Part shown: piece after piece, positions 32,729-41,615 of the stretch
How positions within the stretch are numbered: position 1 is the stretch's first letter
How the letters are laid out: every line of letters begins with the position of its first letter
Assembly: GCF_007860095.1 (NCBI RefSeq)
Contig: NZ_SJPT01000005.1
Location: 616,368-680,367 of the forward strand
Length of the DNA: 64,000 bases
Direction: 5' to 3'
Source: Novipirellula galeiformis
Lineage (GTDB): Bacteria > Planctomycetota > Planctomycetia > Pirellulales > Pirellulaceae
Translations under genes and position numbers: made by a program
The notes under the pieces: model-generated
Told to the model about the DNA's origin: nothing
The model's input: the letters and a program-made list of their open reading frames with translations, nothing else
Database searches by the model: none

Positions 32729-35700
32729 ATGACCGAGTTGTTTGGGCTGCCGGCTTATTCCATTCTACTATTTGTCGTCGCAGGAGCCTTGATGGGGCAT
32801 CTGTTGTGGTACCGCGATGGATCCAGTGATCGCAAACGCATCCGAGAGAGCGAAGATCGCTATCTAAAATCGCGTGAGGTCGTTCGGCAACGAAAACAAC
32901 AACTGCTCGATTTAGAATCCCAATTGAACGCCCAAAAGGCGGAATTCGAGCAGCACTCCGCCGAATCGGAGAAGCAACTTGCTCAACACCGCGAGCTTCA
33001 GGACGAACTCAACCGAGCGAACGCCGCCGCTGCCGAGATCGTCGCTGCGCGCGACGATGCCGCAACTCGATTAACCGAGGAAACCCGCCGCAACGAACTC
33101 CTCGTCTCGCAGCTCCAAGAGGTGCTTCAAAAAAGCACGGCAACCGAAGCCGATCTGCAACAAGTCGTGCAAGAACAGCAATCTCGTGACGCGCAGCTCC
33201 AAAGTCTTCGCCAATCCAACCAACAACTCACCGACGAACTTGCCCAGACTCAGGCCGCATTACACCAACAGCGGCACGAGACTGCCGAAGCAAACGAACA
33301 CATCGTCATCACGCTGCGTCAGGAGCTTGAAACGGCGTTAGCCGACCAGCAACAGCTCGCAGAATCGAACCAACGAATCGAGCAAGAACTGTTGGATCGA
33401 ACGGAACAGATCCAACAACGCGATACGGCCATCGATGAACTCAAAACACAGCTGAGCGAAGCATCACAACAGATTGAGCAGCAACAAGATCGATCCAATC
33501 AAATCTCAGACGAACTCACCAGCAACCAAACACGGCTGAGCGAGCTGAGTGAAGAGCTCGAGTCGACATTAACACTGCGTGCCGAACTTGACGCTACAAA
33601 GATTGAATTGGCCGAGCAGAAACAAGTTCACGATCAATTGATCGAGGATCATCATCGTCAATCCGAAACCATTGCCGAGCTAAACACTCGACACCAAGAT
33701 TCCGACACGTTCTTCGATTCGCTACAGCAACAGCTGAGCGAAAAGGAGAGCCAAATCGCCCAAGCGAACGCAGAACAAGAGCAGCTGCTCGAAGAGAATC
33801 GACGGCAAGCCGAAACCATTGCCGAACTAAACACTCGGCACCAAGACTCCGACACGTTCTTCGATTCGCTACAGCAACAGTTGAGCGAAAAGGAAAGCCA
33901 AATCGCCCAAGCGATCGCTGAACAAGAGCAACTAGCCGAACAGAATCAACGGCAAGCCGAGACCATTGCCGAGCTAACCACCAAGCACCAAGACTCCGAC
34001 ATGCACTTCGATTCGCTACAGCAACAGCTGAGCGAAAAGGAAAGCCAAGTCGCCCAAGCGATCGCAGCACAAGAGCAACTAGCCGAACAGAATCAACGGC
34101 AAGCCGAAACCATTGCTGAGCTGACCACCAAGCACCAAGACTCCGACATGCACTTTGATTCGCTACAGCAACAACTGAGCGAAAAGGAGAGCCAAGTCGC
34201 TCAAGCGATCGCAGAACAAGAGCAGCTAGCCGAACAGAATCGACTGCAAGCCGAAACCATTGCTGAGCTGACCACCAAGCACCAAGACACTGACGCACAC
34301 TTTGATTCGCTACAACAACAGCTGAGCGAAAAGGAGAGCCAAGTCGCCCAAGCGATCGCAGCACAAGAGCAGCTAGCCGAACAGAATCGACTGCAAGCCG
34401 AAACCATTGCTGAGCTGACCACCAAGCACCAAGACTCCGACGCACACTTTGATTCGCTACAGCAACAGTTGAGCGAAAAGGAGAGCCAAGTCGCCCAAGC
34501 GATCGCAGCACAAGAGCAGCTCGTCGAACAGAATCGACAGCAAGCCGAAACCATCGCCGAGTTGACCACCAAGCACCAAGGCTCCGACACGCACTTTGAT
34601 TCGCTACAGCAACAGTTGAGCGAAAAGGAGAGCCAAGTTGCTCAGGCGATCGCTGAACAAGAGCAGCTGGTCGAAGAGAATCGACGACTAGCCGAAACCA
34701 TTGCTGAGCTGACCACCAAGTACCAAGACACTGACGCACACTTCGATTCACTACAGCAACAGTTGAGTGAAAAGGAGAGCCAAATCGCTCAAGCGATGGA
34801 CACCCAAGAGCAACTCAAACAATCGCTGGAGATGAAGGTTGCTGAGATCACCCGTCTCGAAGACGAACTGAGCGAGTTATCCCCACTTCAGAGCGTTGTT
34901 GCTGGGAAGCAAAGCGAGCTTGTGCAATTGCAACAACGGCTAACCAGCACGACGACGGAATTTGAGCGTCAAACCGAAATGCTGCAAGCCAAAGAGCATG
35001 AGATTGGTGCGTTGAAAGACCGATTGGCAACTTCCGACACCGTGCACGCCGAGCTAGAGCAAACCACACTTGAGCTGACTCAGACGAAGCATGAACTCGA
35101 GCAATTGACGAGCGAGTTGAACCAGACTCAATGGAACTTGAATGCAAGCCGAGATGAATTCGATCAAACGAAATCGAAATTGATTGAGACGACGCTGCAG
35201 CTCGAGGCGATGCAGACGGCACGCGATCAGCATCTCGCTGAGATTCAACAACTCAGCATCACGAGTGAGCACAATCTTGCCCTGCTAAACCAGACGAATG
35301 CTAAATACGAGCAGAGTAAGACGTTACTCGAACAACGTAAAACTCAGCTTGAACAGGCCAAGGTCCAGATCGAACAGTCCTCCGAACGGATCAAATTCTT
35401 GGCTGACGAAAACAGCCAGTTGCGCGGATCGATCCGACCTCGCCAAGCCGAGCTTGAGCAGATGCAATCCAAGTTTGCGGACCTCCAACGATCGGCCGAG
35501 GAGCTGGTCTTTGCAAAGCAATCGATTGCGGAACTTCAAGCAGAAATCGCATCCTTTGAGAAATCCAAAAACGAGTTTGCCAATCAAACCGAACACTGGA
35601 AAAAGGAAGCCGAAGCTGCGGCTTCCATTCGAGAGAAATTGCAGGTCACCAACGGGCAACTCGAAGAACTTCGTCGTGTGAACGAAGAGCGTCGCGGTGA

Positions 35701-36142
35701 AATCGCGGGACAAGCAGAGCAACTCGAAACGTTGAAAAGCCAGCTAAAGGATTTCAATCAAATGCGTGCTCAATTCGAGGATGTTCAACAACAACTCGAC
35801 GAAGCCAACGAAGCACGGAACCTGATCCGAGCCAGTGTGGAAACGCAAACGACAACCATCAAGCAACTGGAAAATCAGTTAGCCGAAGCGAACGCACTGG
35901 AGCCGGAGAACCACGCGTTACAAGGCCGAGTGGCTGATTTGCTCGAACATCTCAATCGACTCACCGCTGAACTTGAAGACAGTTTGGATGCCAACGTTAC
36001 CGCGGGCAATCGAATCCGCGACCTCGAAGGCCAGCTTCATGAGCATGCCGAAAAGATTCGCGACCTCCGTCGCGCCCGCGTGTCGGCTCCCGAGATCCAC
36101 CGTCCCATTGTCAACGAGGACGACATCCATCGCGCGGCATAA
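32729..36142 (+). CDS. Giant membrane-anchored coiled-coil protein with 49-residue repeats
   Basis: A 1137-aa protein. A single N-terminal helix (about residues 6-27, AYSILLFVVAGALMGHLLWY) anchors it; the rest is almost wholly Gln/Glu/Leu-rich coiled coil. From about residue 313 to 704 there are eight near-identical 49-residue repeats (ETIAEL-T-KHQDSD..FDSLQQQLSEKESQ). Forty-nine residues are exactly seven heptads, so the register is kept across copies. The C-terminal third is a diverged coiled coil. Function is unknown; a structural or tethering role is inferred. The ATG at 32729 directly precedes the anchor. Long frames on the opposite strand in the repeat are shadows of its codon pattern. 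Confidence 0.8.
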   Translation: MTELFGLPAYSILLFVVAGALMGHLLWYRDGSSDRKRIRESEDRYLKSREVVRQRKQQLLDLESQLNAQKAEFEQHSAESEKQLAQHRELQDELNRANAAAAEIVAARDDAATRLTEETRRNELLVSQLQEVLQKSTATEADLQQVVQEQQSRDAQLQSLRQSNQQLTDELAQTQAALHQQRHETAEANEHIVITLRQELETALADQQQLAESNQRIEQELLDRTEQIQQRDTAIDELKTQLSEASQQIEQQQDRSNQISDELTSNQTRLSELSEELESTLTLRAELDATKIELAEQKQVHDQLIEDHHRQSETIAELNTRHQDSDTFFDSLQQQLSEKESQIAQANAEQEQLLEENRRQAETIAELNTRHQDSDTFFDSLQQQLSEKESQIAQAIAEQEQLAEQNQRQAETIAELTTKHQDSDMHFDSLQQQLSEKESQVAQAIAAQEQLAEQNQRQAETIAELTTKHQDSDMHFDSLQQQLSEKESQVAQAIAEQEQLAEQNRLQAETIAELTTKHQDTDAHFDSLQQQLSEKESQVAQAIAAQEQLAEQNRLQAETIAELTTKHQDSDAHFDSLQQQLSEKESQVAQAIAAQEQLVEQNRQQAETIAELTTKHQGSDTHFDSLQQQLSEKESQVAQAIAEQEQLVEENRRLAETIAELTTKYQDTDAHFDSLQQQLSEKESQIAQAMDTQEQLKQSLEMKVAEITRLEDELSELSPLQSVVAGKQSELVQLQQRLTSTTTEFERQTEMLQAKEHEIGALKDRLATSDTVHAELEQTTLELTQTKHELEQLTSELNQTQWNLNASRDEFDQTKSKLIETTLQLEAMQTARDQHLAEIQQLSITSEHNLALLNQTNAKYEQSKTLLEQRKTQLEQAKVQIEQSSERIKFLADENSQLRGSIRPRQAELEQMQSKFADLQRSAEELVFAKQSIAELQAEIASFEKSKNEFANQTEHWKKEAEAAASIREKLQVTNGQLEELRRVNEERRGEIAGQAEQLETLKSQLKDFNQMRAQFEDVQQQLDEANEARNLIRASVETQTTTIKQLENQLAEANALEPENHALQGRVADLLEHLNRLTAELEDSLDANVTAGNRIRDLEGQLHEHAEKIRDLRRARVSAPEIHRPIVNEDDIHRAA
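33665..34840. repeat. Eight tandem 147-bp coding repeats
   Basis: Units begin at 33665 and recur every 147 bp to 34694. Neighbouring units differ at few positions, while the first and last copies diverge most, the usual pattern for unequal crossover within a coding array. Each unit encodes a 49-residue coiled-coil module inside the giant coiled-coil gene. Confidence 0.9.
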
Positions 36143-36183
36143 ACAACGCGTTTGACTTAGAAATCTCGCACGAAGGTGCCTTC

Positions 36184-37380
36184 CTAAATCACTCGCAACA
36201 AGCTTTGCTCCGCGAAATCACGAAACACTCCCTCGACCGTTTTGGCATGGGTCGAGACGCGATTGAGGTGTGGATAACCACCGGGCTGTATTCGGCCCTG
36301 GTTTGTTCGCCCCAAGGCATCGGCACCCTCGAGCGTGCCCATACCGAGCACAGTTTGGGGATCGAGGTCCGGCCGATGCTTGAGCAAAAACTGAATCTCA
36401 CGCCAAAGATTCAAATCGGGATTGCTCGCCCGCGAATCGGTCCCCAGGGCAACACGCACTCCGCGCTGCAACAGTTGCTCAACCGGATGCTCGCCATAAC
36501 CGAAAAACGCATGGGTCCGCGGGCAATAAACCACACTCAGCGTCGGATGCTCGGCGATCGTAGCGATTTCATTTTTTTGCAAATCGTTACCATGAACCAA
36601 CAAGGCTCGCGGCGCTTTGGCGAGCTTAGCGATCAACCATTCAAAGGGCTCCGGTTCCCAGGGGAACAAGGCTCCGTCCCAGACGCCGAGTTGCTTGAGC
36701 GTCTCGGCAAACGGCCCCCCTGCTACGCACAATAGCTCCCGTTCCTCCGGCGACTCCGCGACATGCATCGCCAACGGGCAACGAAATTGCCGGGCCAATT
36801 CCACGCACTGCTCAATCAACGGCCGCGATGTCGAGTAGGGCGCATGGGGACTAATCGCCGCGTTGGGTTGTTCGTCAAGATGACGTTTTGCCGCTGCAAC
36901 GCGTTCTTGTCCCCGCGGTAACGAAAGCCCGATCGTTTCTGCGAACGTGACAAGCTCAGGCAATTCGTTTGATTTCGAGTCATCACTCTGAGATGGATAC
37001 TCACAAGGCAACGTTGCGATCTCGCCAACCAAGCTCACTCCCGCGGCGGCGGATTCGCGCAGCCCCTGGGCAATCGCGTTGGCTTTGGCCTCGACCGTCG
37101 TCGAGGCTCGTGCGGCAATCACTTGGCCAATCCACCGGTACAGCGGATTGCCGGGCTCGCCAATCGGAGCTTCGCAATCCGAAAACTCGAGATGGGTGTG
37201 CGCATTGACCAAGCCGGGCAGCAGCGCGACGTCGCCGAGATCCTCGGCATCCGCAGGTGCCGATCCTTGTCCCACTTCGACGATCTGTTGACGATCCACG
37301 CGGACCCATCCACCATGAATGGGCGGACTCGAAACCGGAAAGATCCAACGTGCCGCGAAGGCACGTGTGTTAATTGTCAT
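36184..37380 (-). CDS. Amidohydrolase of the ATZ/TRZ/SsnA (cytosine-deaminase-like) type
   Basis: A 398-aa metal-dependent hydrolase. The metal site is visible: HTH in NAHTHLEF (residues 61-63), HVAES with the second His, VHGND and the catalytic Asp in GTDSRASN. An N-terminal beta-sandwich part (RWIFPVSSPPIHGGWVRV) completes the fold. Family members deaminate or dechlorinate purine-, pyrimidine- or adenosine-like compounds; which one is not clear. Its start codon (37380) shares two bases with the ATG of the divergent glycosylase gene, so no separate promoter region exists for both starts as called. Confidence 0.85.
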   Translation of the reverse strand: MTINTRAFAARWIFPVSSPPIHGGWVRVDRQQIVEVGQGSAPADAEDLGDVALLPGLVNAHTHLEFSDCEAPIGEPGNPLYRWIGQVIAARASTTVEAKANAIAQGLRESAAAGVSLVGEIATLPCEYPSQSDDSKSNELPELVTFAETIGLSLPRGQERVAAAKRHLDEQPNAAISPHAPYSTSRPLIEQCVELARQFRCPLAMHVAESPEERELLCVAGGPFAETLKQLGVWDGALFPWEPEPFEWLIAKLAKAPRALLVHGNDLQKNEIATIAEHPTLSVVYCPRTHAFFGYGEHPVEQLLQRGVRVALGTDSRASNPDLNLWREIQFLLKHRPDLDPQTVLGMGTLEGADALGRTNQGRIQPGGYPHLNRVSTHAKTVEGVFRDFAEQSLLRVI

Positions 37381-37996
37381 GAAAAACTTGCCACTTCAAA
37401 AAGACCGTTTGACTCGCGAATTTTATGCGAGGCCAACCGAAATTGTTGCCCGAGAATTACTGGGCAAAATCTTGTTGCGTTGCACGAATCAACAATGGGT
37501 CGGTGGAATCATTGTGGAAACGGAAGCCTATTTGTCCGATGCCGATCCCGCTAGCCACAGCGCTCGCGGAAAAACCAAAAGCAACGCGTCGATGTTTATG
37601 GACGCCGGCACATTGTATGTTTATCCGATTCATGCGAAATACTGCATGAACGCCGTCACGGAAAGCCCGGGACGCGGAAGTGCGGTCTTGATCCGCGCGA
37701 TCCAGCCGCAGTGGGGCATCGCACAAATGCAAAGCAACCGTCAAACGCAAATCTTGAAACGCTTGACCGGCGGCCCCGCCATGCTCTGCCAAGCCCTCGC
37801 CGTGGACCGCGGCGATGATGGAATTGATTTAACCAGCGATCGCAACATTTTCATTGCTCACGCCAACCCCCCGTCACCTGCGGCCGAGATCCACGCCGCG
37901 CCGCGCATCGGGATCCGCAAAGCGATCCACGAGCGGCTTCGATTCTTTTATCGCGGCAACCCCTTCGTGAGCGGTCCCAAGCGAGATCACCAGTGA
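37379..37996 (+). CDS. 3-methyladenine DNA glycosylase (AAG/MPG family)
   Basis: A 205-aa base-excision repair enzyme that removes alkylated purines. The hallmark FYARPTEIVARELLGK follows a short leader, then GGIIVETEAY with the catalytic Glu49 and Tyr51, His60 in ASHSARG, and the loop FMDAGTLYVYPIHAKYCMN that intercalates in the DNA. Length and domain are complete. The ATG at 37379 overlaps the divergent amidohydrolase start by 2 bp. It converges on pncA, with 3 bp between the stops. Confidence 0.92.
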   Translation: MKNLPLQKDRLTREFYARPTEIVARELLGKILLRCTNQQWVGGIIVETEAYLSDADPASHSARGKTKSNASMFMDAGTLYVYPIHAKYCMNAVTESPGRGSAVLIRAIQPQWGIAQMQSNRQTQILKRLTGGPAMLCQALAVDRGDDGIDLTSDRNIFIAHANPPSPAAEIHAAPRIGIRKAIHERLRFFYRGNPFVSGPKRDHQ

Positions 37997-37999
37997 AGG

Positions 38000-38629
38000 T
38001 CATCCGAAGATTTCATCGCTGTGAATGATTTCCACTCCCGCTGCCTGCATCTCCTCGATCGCCTCTTGGAGATCCTCGGAGCTCTGGCTGACGCTGCGAC
38101 ATCCGTCGATCAGCACCGACGTTTCGAAATTCAACATCGCGGCATCCAGCGCGGTGTACTTGACGCAGTAGTCGGTCGCCAGCCCCATGATAAATAGACG
38201 ATTGATCTGATGCTCGTGAAGGTAATCGTGAAGTCCCGTGGCGTGTTTGTGACCGTTGTCGAAAAATCCGCTGTAGGAATCCATCGTCGGATCGGTGCCC
38301 TTTCGAAAAATGGCGACATCACAGCGAATCTCTAATGCATCAGCAAACGCGGCTCCTTCGCTAAATTGGACACAGTGATCTGGCCACAATACTTGATCGA
38401 TATCGCCCACCTTTACGACGTCACCGATGCGGTGCCCCCGATGATTGCTGGCGAAGCTGGCGTGGTTTGGCGGATGCCAGTCCTGGGTGGTAATCACGTT
38501 ATCGAATTCGGGCACCCATCGGTTTGCCACCGGGATCACTTCGTCACCCCGAGTGATCGCCAAGGCACCGCCCGGCAGAAAGTCGTTTTGAATATCGACA
38601 AGGATCAAGGCTTCGTGTTTCGATTTCAA
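38000..38629 (-). CDS. pncA: Nicotinamidase PncA
   Basis: A 209-aa cysteine amidohydrolase of the isochorismatase fold that converts nicotinamide to nicotinate for NAD salvage. The catalytic triad is Asp12 (VDIQNDF), Lys110 (FRKGTD) and Cys155 (TDYCVKYTA), and the metal site is Asp50/His52/His56 in DWHPPNH. It stands 85 bp downstream of pncB on the same strand, so the two salvage steps are likely one operon. Complete and normal length. Confidence 0.94.
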   Translation of the reverse strand: MKSKHEALILVDIQNDFLPGGALAITRGDEVIPVANRWVPEFDNVITTQDWHPPNHASFASNHRGHRIGDVVKVGDIDQVLWPDHCVQFSEGAAFADALEIRCDVAIFRKGTDPTMDSYSGFFDNGHKHATGLHDYLHEHQINRLFIMGLATDYCVKYTALDAAMLNFETSVLIDGCRSVSQSSEDLQEAIEEMQAAGVEIIHSDEIFG

Positions 38630-38714
38630 AGTGGAACCCCTTCTTCAAATGTTGCTGGTCGTTACGGCGATTGAATCGATACAGTCGAGCGGCGCGATGC
38701 CATCTACTTTGACA

Positions 38715-40202
38715 CTACCCAGGTGTTTTTTGTAGCGGTGCAGCCTCAACCAACTTCTTCTTGACCGCAAAGAGCTTCGGATCTAACCCCGTGGGATAAA
38801 CCAACGGATCGACCAATCGACGAATGTCGGGGGAAAACATTTGCAATTGCGTTGCGGCACGGTCACGAATCTGGTGAAGACTCGGCGACGTGCCCACCCG
38901 ACGTCCTTGCCTCAGCACAGGGATCAACAAATCCTCGTACTCCCAATTGCCATCGCATTGCACGGTTCGTAGCGAAGCCGTGGGATCACACAGGAACGGC
39001 ATCATCCGTGGCGTGTCCCCCATGACATCCCGATTGTCGTAAATGACGTCGGCCTTTGCTTGCCCTTGGCTGGTAAAGCGGCGTACTTGCTGAATGCCCG
39101 GATTGGAAACTTTGACCGGCTGTTCGGACAACTTCAACCGGTCAAGCCATCGACCTGTGGAGTCACCGATCGCCGAAAGTTTGTAGATGCCATCCAATGC
39201 CGGCTGTGCGTATGCGGTGACCAAGCGCGTTCCGACTCCCCAAATATCCACTTCCGCTCCCGCCCGTTTGAGACGCTCAATCTCATGTTCATCAAGATCG
39301 TTGCTGGCAACAATCTTTGCCTCCGAAAAGCCTGCTTCGTCGAGCATCACACGAGCTTGCTTGCTCAACGAAAGGATGTCACCGGAATCCAACCGTATGC
39401 CGATCATTTCATGACCTTGATTTCGCAACTCGATCGCAACGGAAATCGCGTTTCTAACGCCGTTGAGACTGTCGTAGGTGTCGACGAGAAAGATGCAATT
39501 GTTTGGCATCGCGTTGGCATAGGCCTGAAAGGATTCACGCTCATCCTCAAACGCCATCACCCAACTATGAGCGTGCGTTCCCTTGATGGGGATGTCATAG
39601 CGTTTGCCGGCCAGCACGTTAGAGGTGGCATCACAGCCGCCGATGTAAGCAGCTCGGCTGGCCGTCATCGCACCATCGATTCCCTGGGCCCGCCGCAGAC
39701 CAAACTCCAAAACCGTGTCTCCCTCGGCGGCATGACAAACGCGTGACGCGCCAGTGGCGATCAGGGTTGGAAAGTTAATGCCGTTGAGCAGAAACGTTTC
39801 CAAGATCTGGCACTGCAACAGTGGCCCCTCGACGCGGAGCAACGGTTCGTGAGGAAAAACAACCGTCCCTTCAGGAATCGCATCGATGTCACAGCTCAAG
39901 GCAAGGTCCGTCAAGTATGCCAGAAACTCGCTCTCAAAAAGCGGTTGGTGGTCATTACCACGAAGAGTGCGGAGGTACTCGATGTCGTCCGCAGAGAATC
40001 GAAAGCCCTCCAACGCCTCAAGCACCGGAGCCAAACCGGCGGTGATCGCATAGCCCCCCCGAAACGGATTAGTGCGAAAGGAGAGATGAAAGACGGACGG
40101 TTGTTCGTGCCGCTTCGTTTTCCAATAGCCGTACGCCATGGTCAGTTGATAGAGGTCCGTGATCAGAGCAACCGAAACGTGCCCCCCAAGGTATCCGCTC
40201 AT
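38715..40202 (-). CDS. pncB: Nicotinate phosphoribosyltransferase PncB
   Basis: A 495-aa enzyme that joins nicotinate to PRPP to give nicotinate mononucleotide, using ATP. Landmarks: [13 protein letters not shown] at the N-terminus, [40 protein letters not shown] (catalytic His region), GIRLDSGD and [23 protein letters not shown] chose ATG 40202 over 40247 because TDLYQLTMA normally begins within about 20 residues of the start. It is followed by pncA, completing nicotinamide salvage to NaMN. Confidence 0.94.
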   Translation of the reverse strand: MSGYLGGHVSVALITDLYQLTMAYGYWKTKRHEQPSVFHLSFRTNPFRGGYAITAGLAPVLEALEGFRFSADDIEYLRTLRGNDHQPLFESEFLAYLTDLALSCDIDAIPEGTVVFPHEPLLRVEGPLLQCQILETFLLNGINFPTLIATGASRVCHAAEGDTVLEFGLRRAQGIDGAMTASRAAYIGGCDATSNVLAGKRYDIPIKGTHAHSWVMAFEDERESFQAYANAMPNNCIFLVDTYDSLNGVRNAISVAIELRNQGHEMIGIRLDSGDILSLSKQARVMLDEAGFSEAKIVASNDLDEHEIERLKRAGAEVDIWGVGTRLVTAYAQPALDGIYKLSAIGDSTGRWLDRLKLSEQPVKVSNPGIQQVRRFTSQGQAKADVIYDNRDVMGDTPRMMPFLCDPTASLRTVQCDGNWEYEDLLIPVLRQGRRVGTSPSLHQIRDRAATQLQMFSPDIRRLVDPLVYPTGLDPKLFAVKKKLVEAAPLQKTPG

Positions 40203-40561
40203 GCTCGCATCCCCGCTTAGTGTTCGATACACACCAAGATAGATCAACGAGAGCTGCCATGGGGTTCACGGTCGTTGCGTCACTTGGCAAACGGGTTACC
40301 AGATCGCTGCGGCAAAGCGGCAGCCCCATGCAGGCTGAGGACAGAAAGGCAGGGGAGAAGGGGCTGTTTACCCTTGTTTTTGCGGACCGCTGGGCTTCGC
40401 TGCAATCACGGACTCTGCCCCCCCCCTAGCGCATCATTCGAGCTCAGGCAAATCATTTTCCCAAAAAGTCTCGACTTCCTGTGAATTTGCGAGCTAGGTT
40501 TTCGATAGAGCCGGAGCCCCCTCCTTCTCCCCCGGTCCAAACCCTTCAGTCTCTTGCAATC

Positions 40562-41044
40562 ATGTTCACACGACGCACCCCCTTTCACGGCAATTCACGA
40601 CCCATCGGTCGCGGCGTCCATGGCATTTCCCGTCGAGCTCGCCGCGGCGTTGCAATGGTCGAATTTGCGGTTTGCATCCCTGTTTTGCTTGTCTTGACGC
40701 TGGGTACGATCGACCTTTGTTCGATGTTGTTCCTGCGAGAATCGATCACGTTAGCGGCGTATGAAGGCGCCCGTCGCGGCGTCGGACGAGGTTACACCAA
40801 CAATGACGCGACGACGCGAGTGCTTGAGTTTTTGGATCAGCGCAACATTCGGCACAACGGTAGCGGCTCGGTGTCATTCAGTTCACCTGGCTTTGACAGC
40901 GCAGCAACGCTGCAAAACGTCACGGTGACCGTCACCATTCCCTGTTCGGGAAACCTACTGGTTCCCTCGGGAATGTTCACTGATTTGACCATGACAACCA
41001 ATGTCACCATGCGAAAAGAGTACCAGAACCTCGACTCGAACTAG
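40562..41044 (+). CDS. TadE-like pseudopilin 1
   Basis: A 160-aa protein. A basic leader (SRRARRG) precedes VAMVEFAVCIPVLLVLTLGTIDL, the TadE-type prepilin-like helix with the Glu five residues after the cleavage site. The rest is a short periplasmic domain. TadE/F pseudopilins support Tad (tight adherence) pili; none of the other Tad machinery genes is in this window. The ATG at 40562 is preferred to 40481. First of three genes on the plus strand with small gaps. Confidence 0.82.
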   Translation: MFTRRTPFHGNSRPIGRGVHGISRRARRGVAMVEFAVCIPVLLVLTLGTIDLCSMLFLRESITLAAYEGARRGVGRGYTNNDATTRVLEFLDQRNIRHNGSGSVSFSSPGFDSAATLQNVTVTVTIPCSGNLLVPSGMFTDLTMTTNVTMRKEYQNLDSN

Positions 41045-41094
41045 ACACCCATGCCACACCGACATCGACTCCTTACCTGACCGCAACCACATCC

Positions 41095-41538
41095 ATGAAC
41101 CGTCGTCCCATTCCAAACGCAACATGCCATCGACGCTCGCGCAAGAAACGCGCTGGCGCCGCGATGGTGGAGTTTGCCATCGTCGCCAATCTCATGTTCG
41201 TGGTGATTTTCGCCTGTATGGAGTTCGCACGAATGAACATGGCTCGCAACTTGGCTCAGGATGCGGCTTACTTCGCCGCGCGCACTGCGATGGTTCCTGG
41301 CGCGACCAGCGACGAGGCGACCGCCGAAGCCGATCGCATCATGGGCTCGATGCTGGATGAAAGCGGCTACGACGTCACCGTTAGCGATGTCAACTTCCAA
41401 TCCTCCACCATCTCCGTAACGGTCAGCGTGGACCTCAAAGCGATCGCAATGTTCACCCCCATGTTTTTGCCAAACAAAACGATTGAAACCACGGCGGTGA
41501 TGAAGACCGAACGTTATGAAGGTTTCTACGAACAATAG
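41095..41538 (+). CDS. TadE-like pseudopilin 2
   Basis: A 147-aa protein with leader RSRKKRAG, then AAMVEFAIVANLMFVVIFACMEFARM, the same class of prepilin-like helix as the preceding gene. Its mature part (ARNLAQDAAYFAARTAMVPGA) fits TadE-like proteins. It begins 50 bp after pseudopilin 1 and is followed by a TadG-like protein, so it probably belongs to one transcription unit. Confidence 0.82.
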   Translation: MNRRPIPNATCHRRSRKKRAGAAMVEFAIVANLMFVVIFACMEFARMNMARNLAQDAAYFAARTAMVPGATSDEATAEADRIMGSMLDESGYDVTVSDVNFQSSTISVTVSVDLKAIAMFTPMFLPNKTIETTAVMKTERYEGFYEQ

Positions 41539-41615
41539 CCTCAACCATCTTTTTGCCACCCCTTGCTTATTGGCGCCACCGGGACATTTCTTCGTCTTTT
41601 GCTGCGATAACCACC

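Noticed and set aside
33594..34751. Long 385-codon frame on the minus strand opposite the coiled-coil repeats
   Set aside because: It only mirrors the 147-bp repeat in the opposite sense, has no start signal or known fold, and its composition follows the repeat codons.
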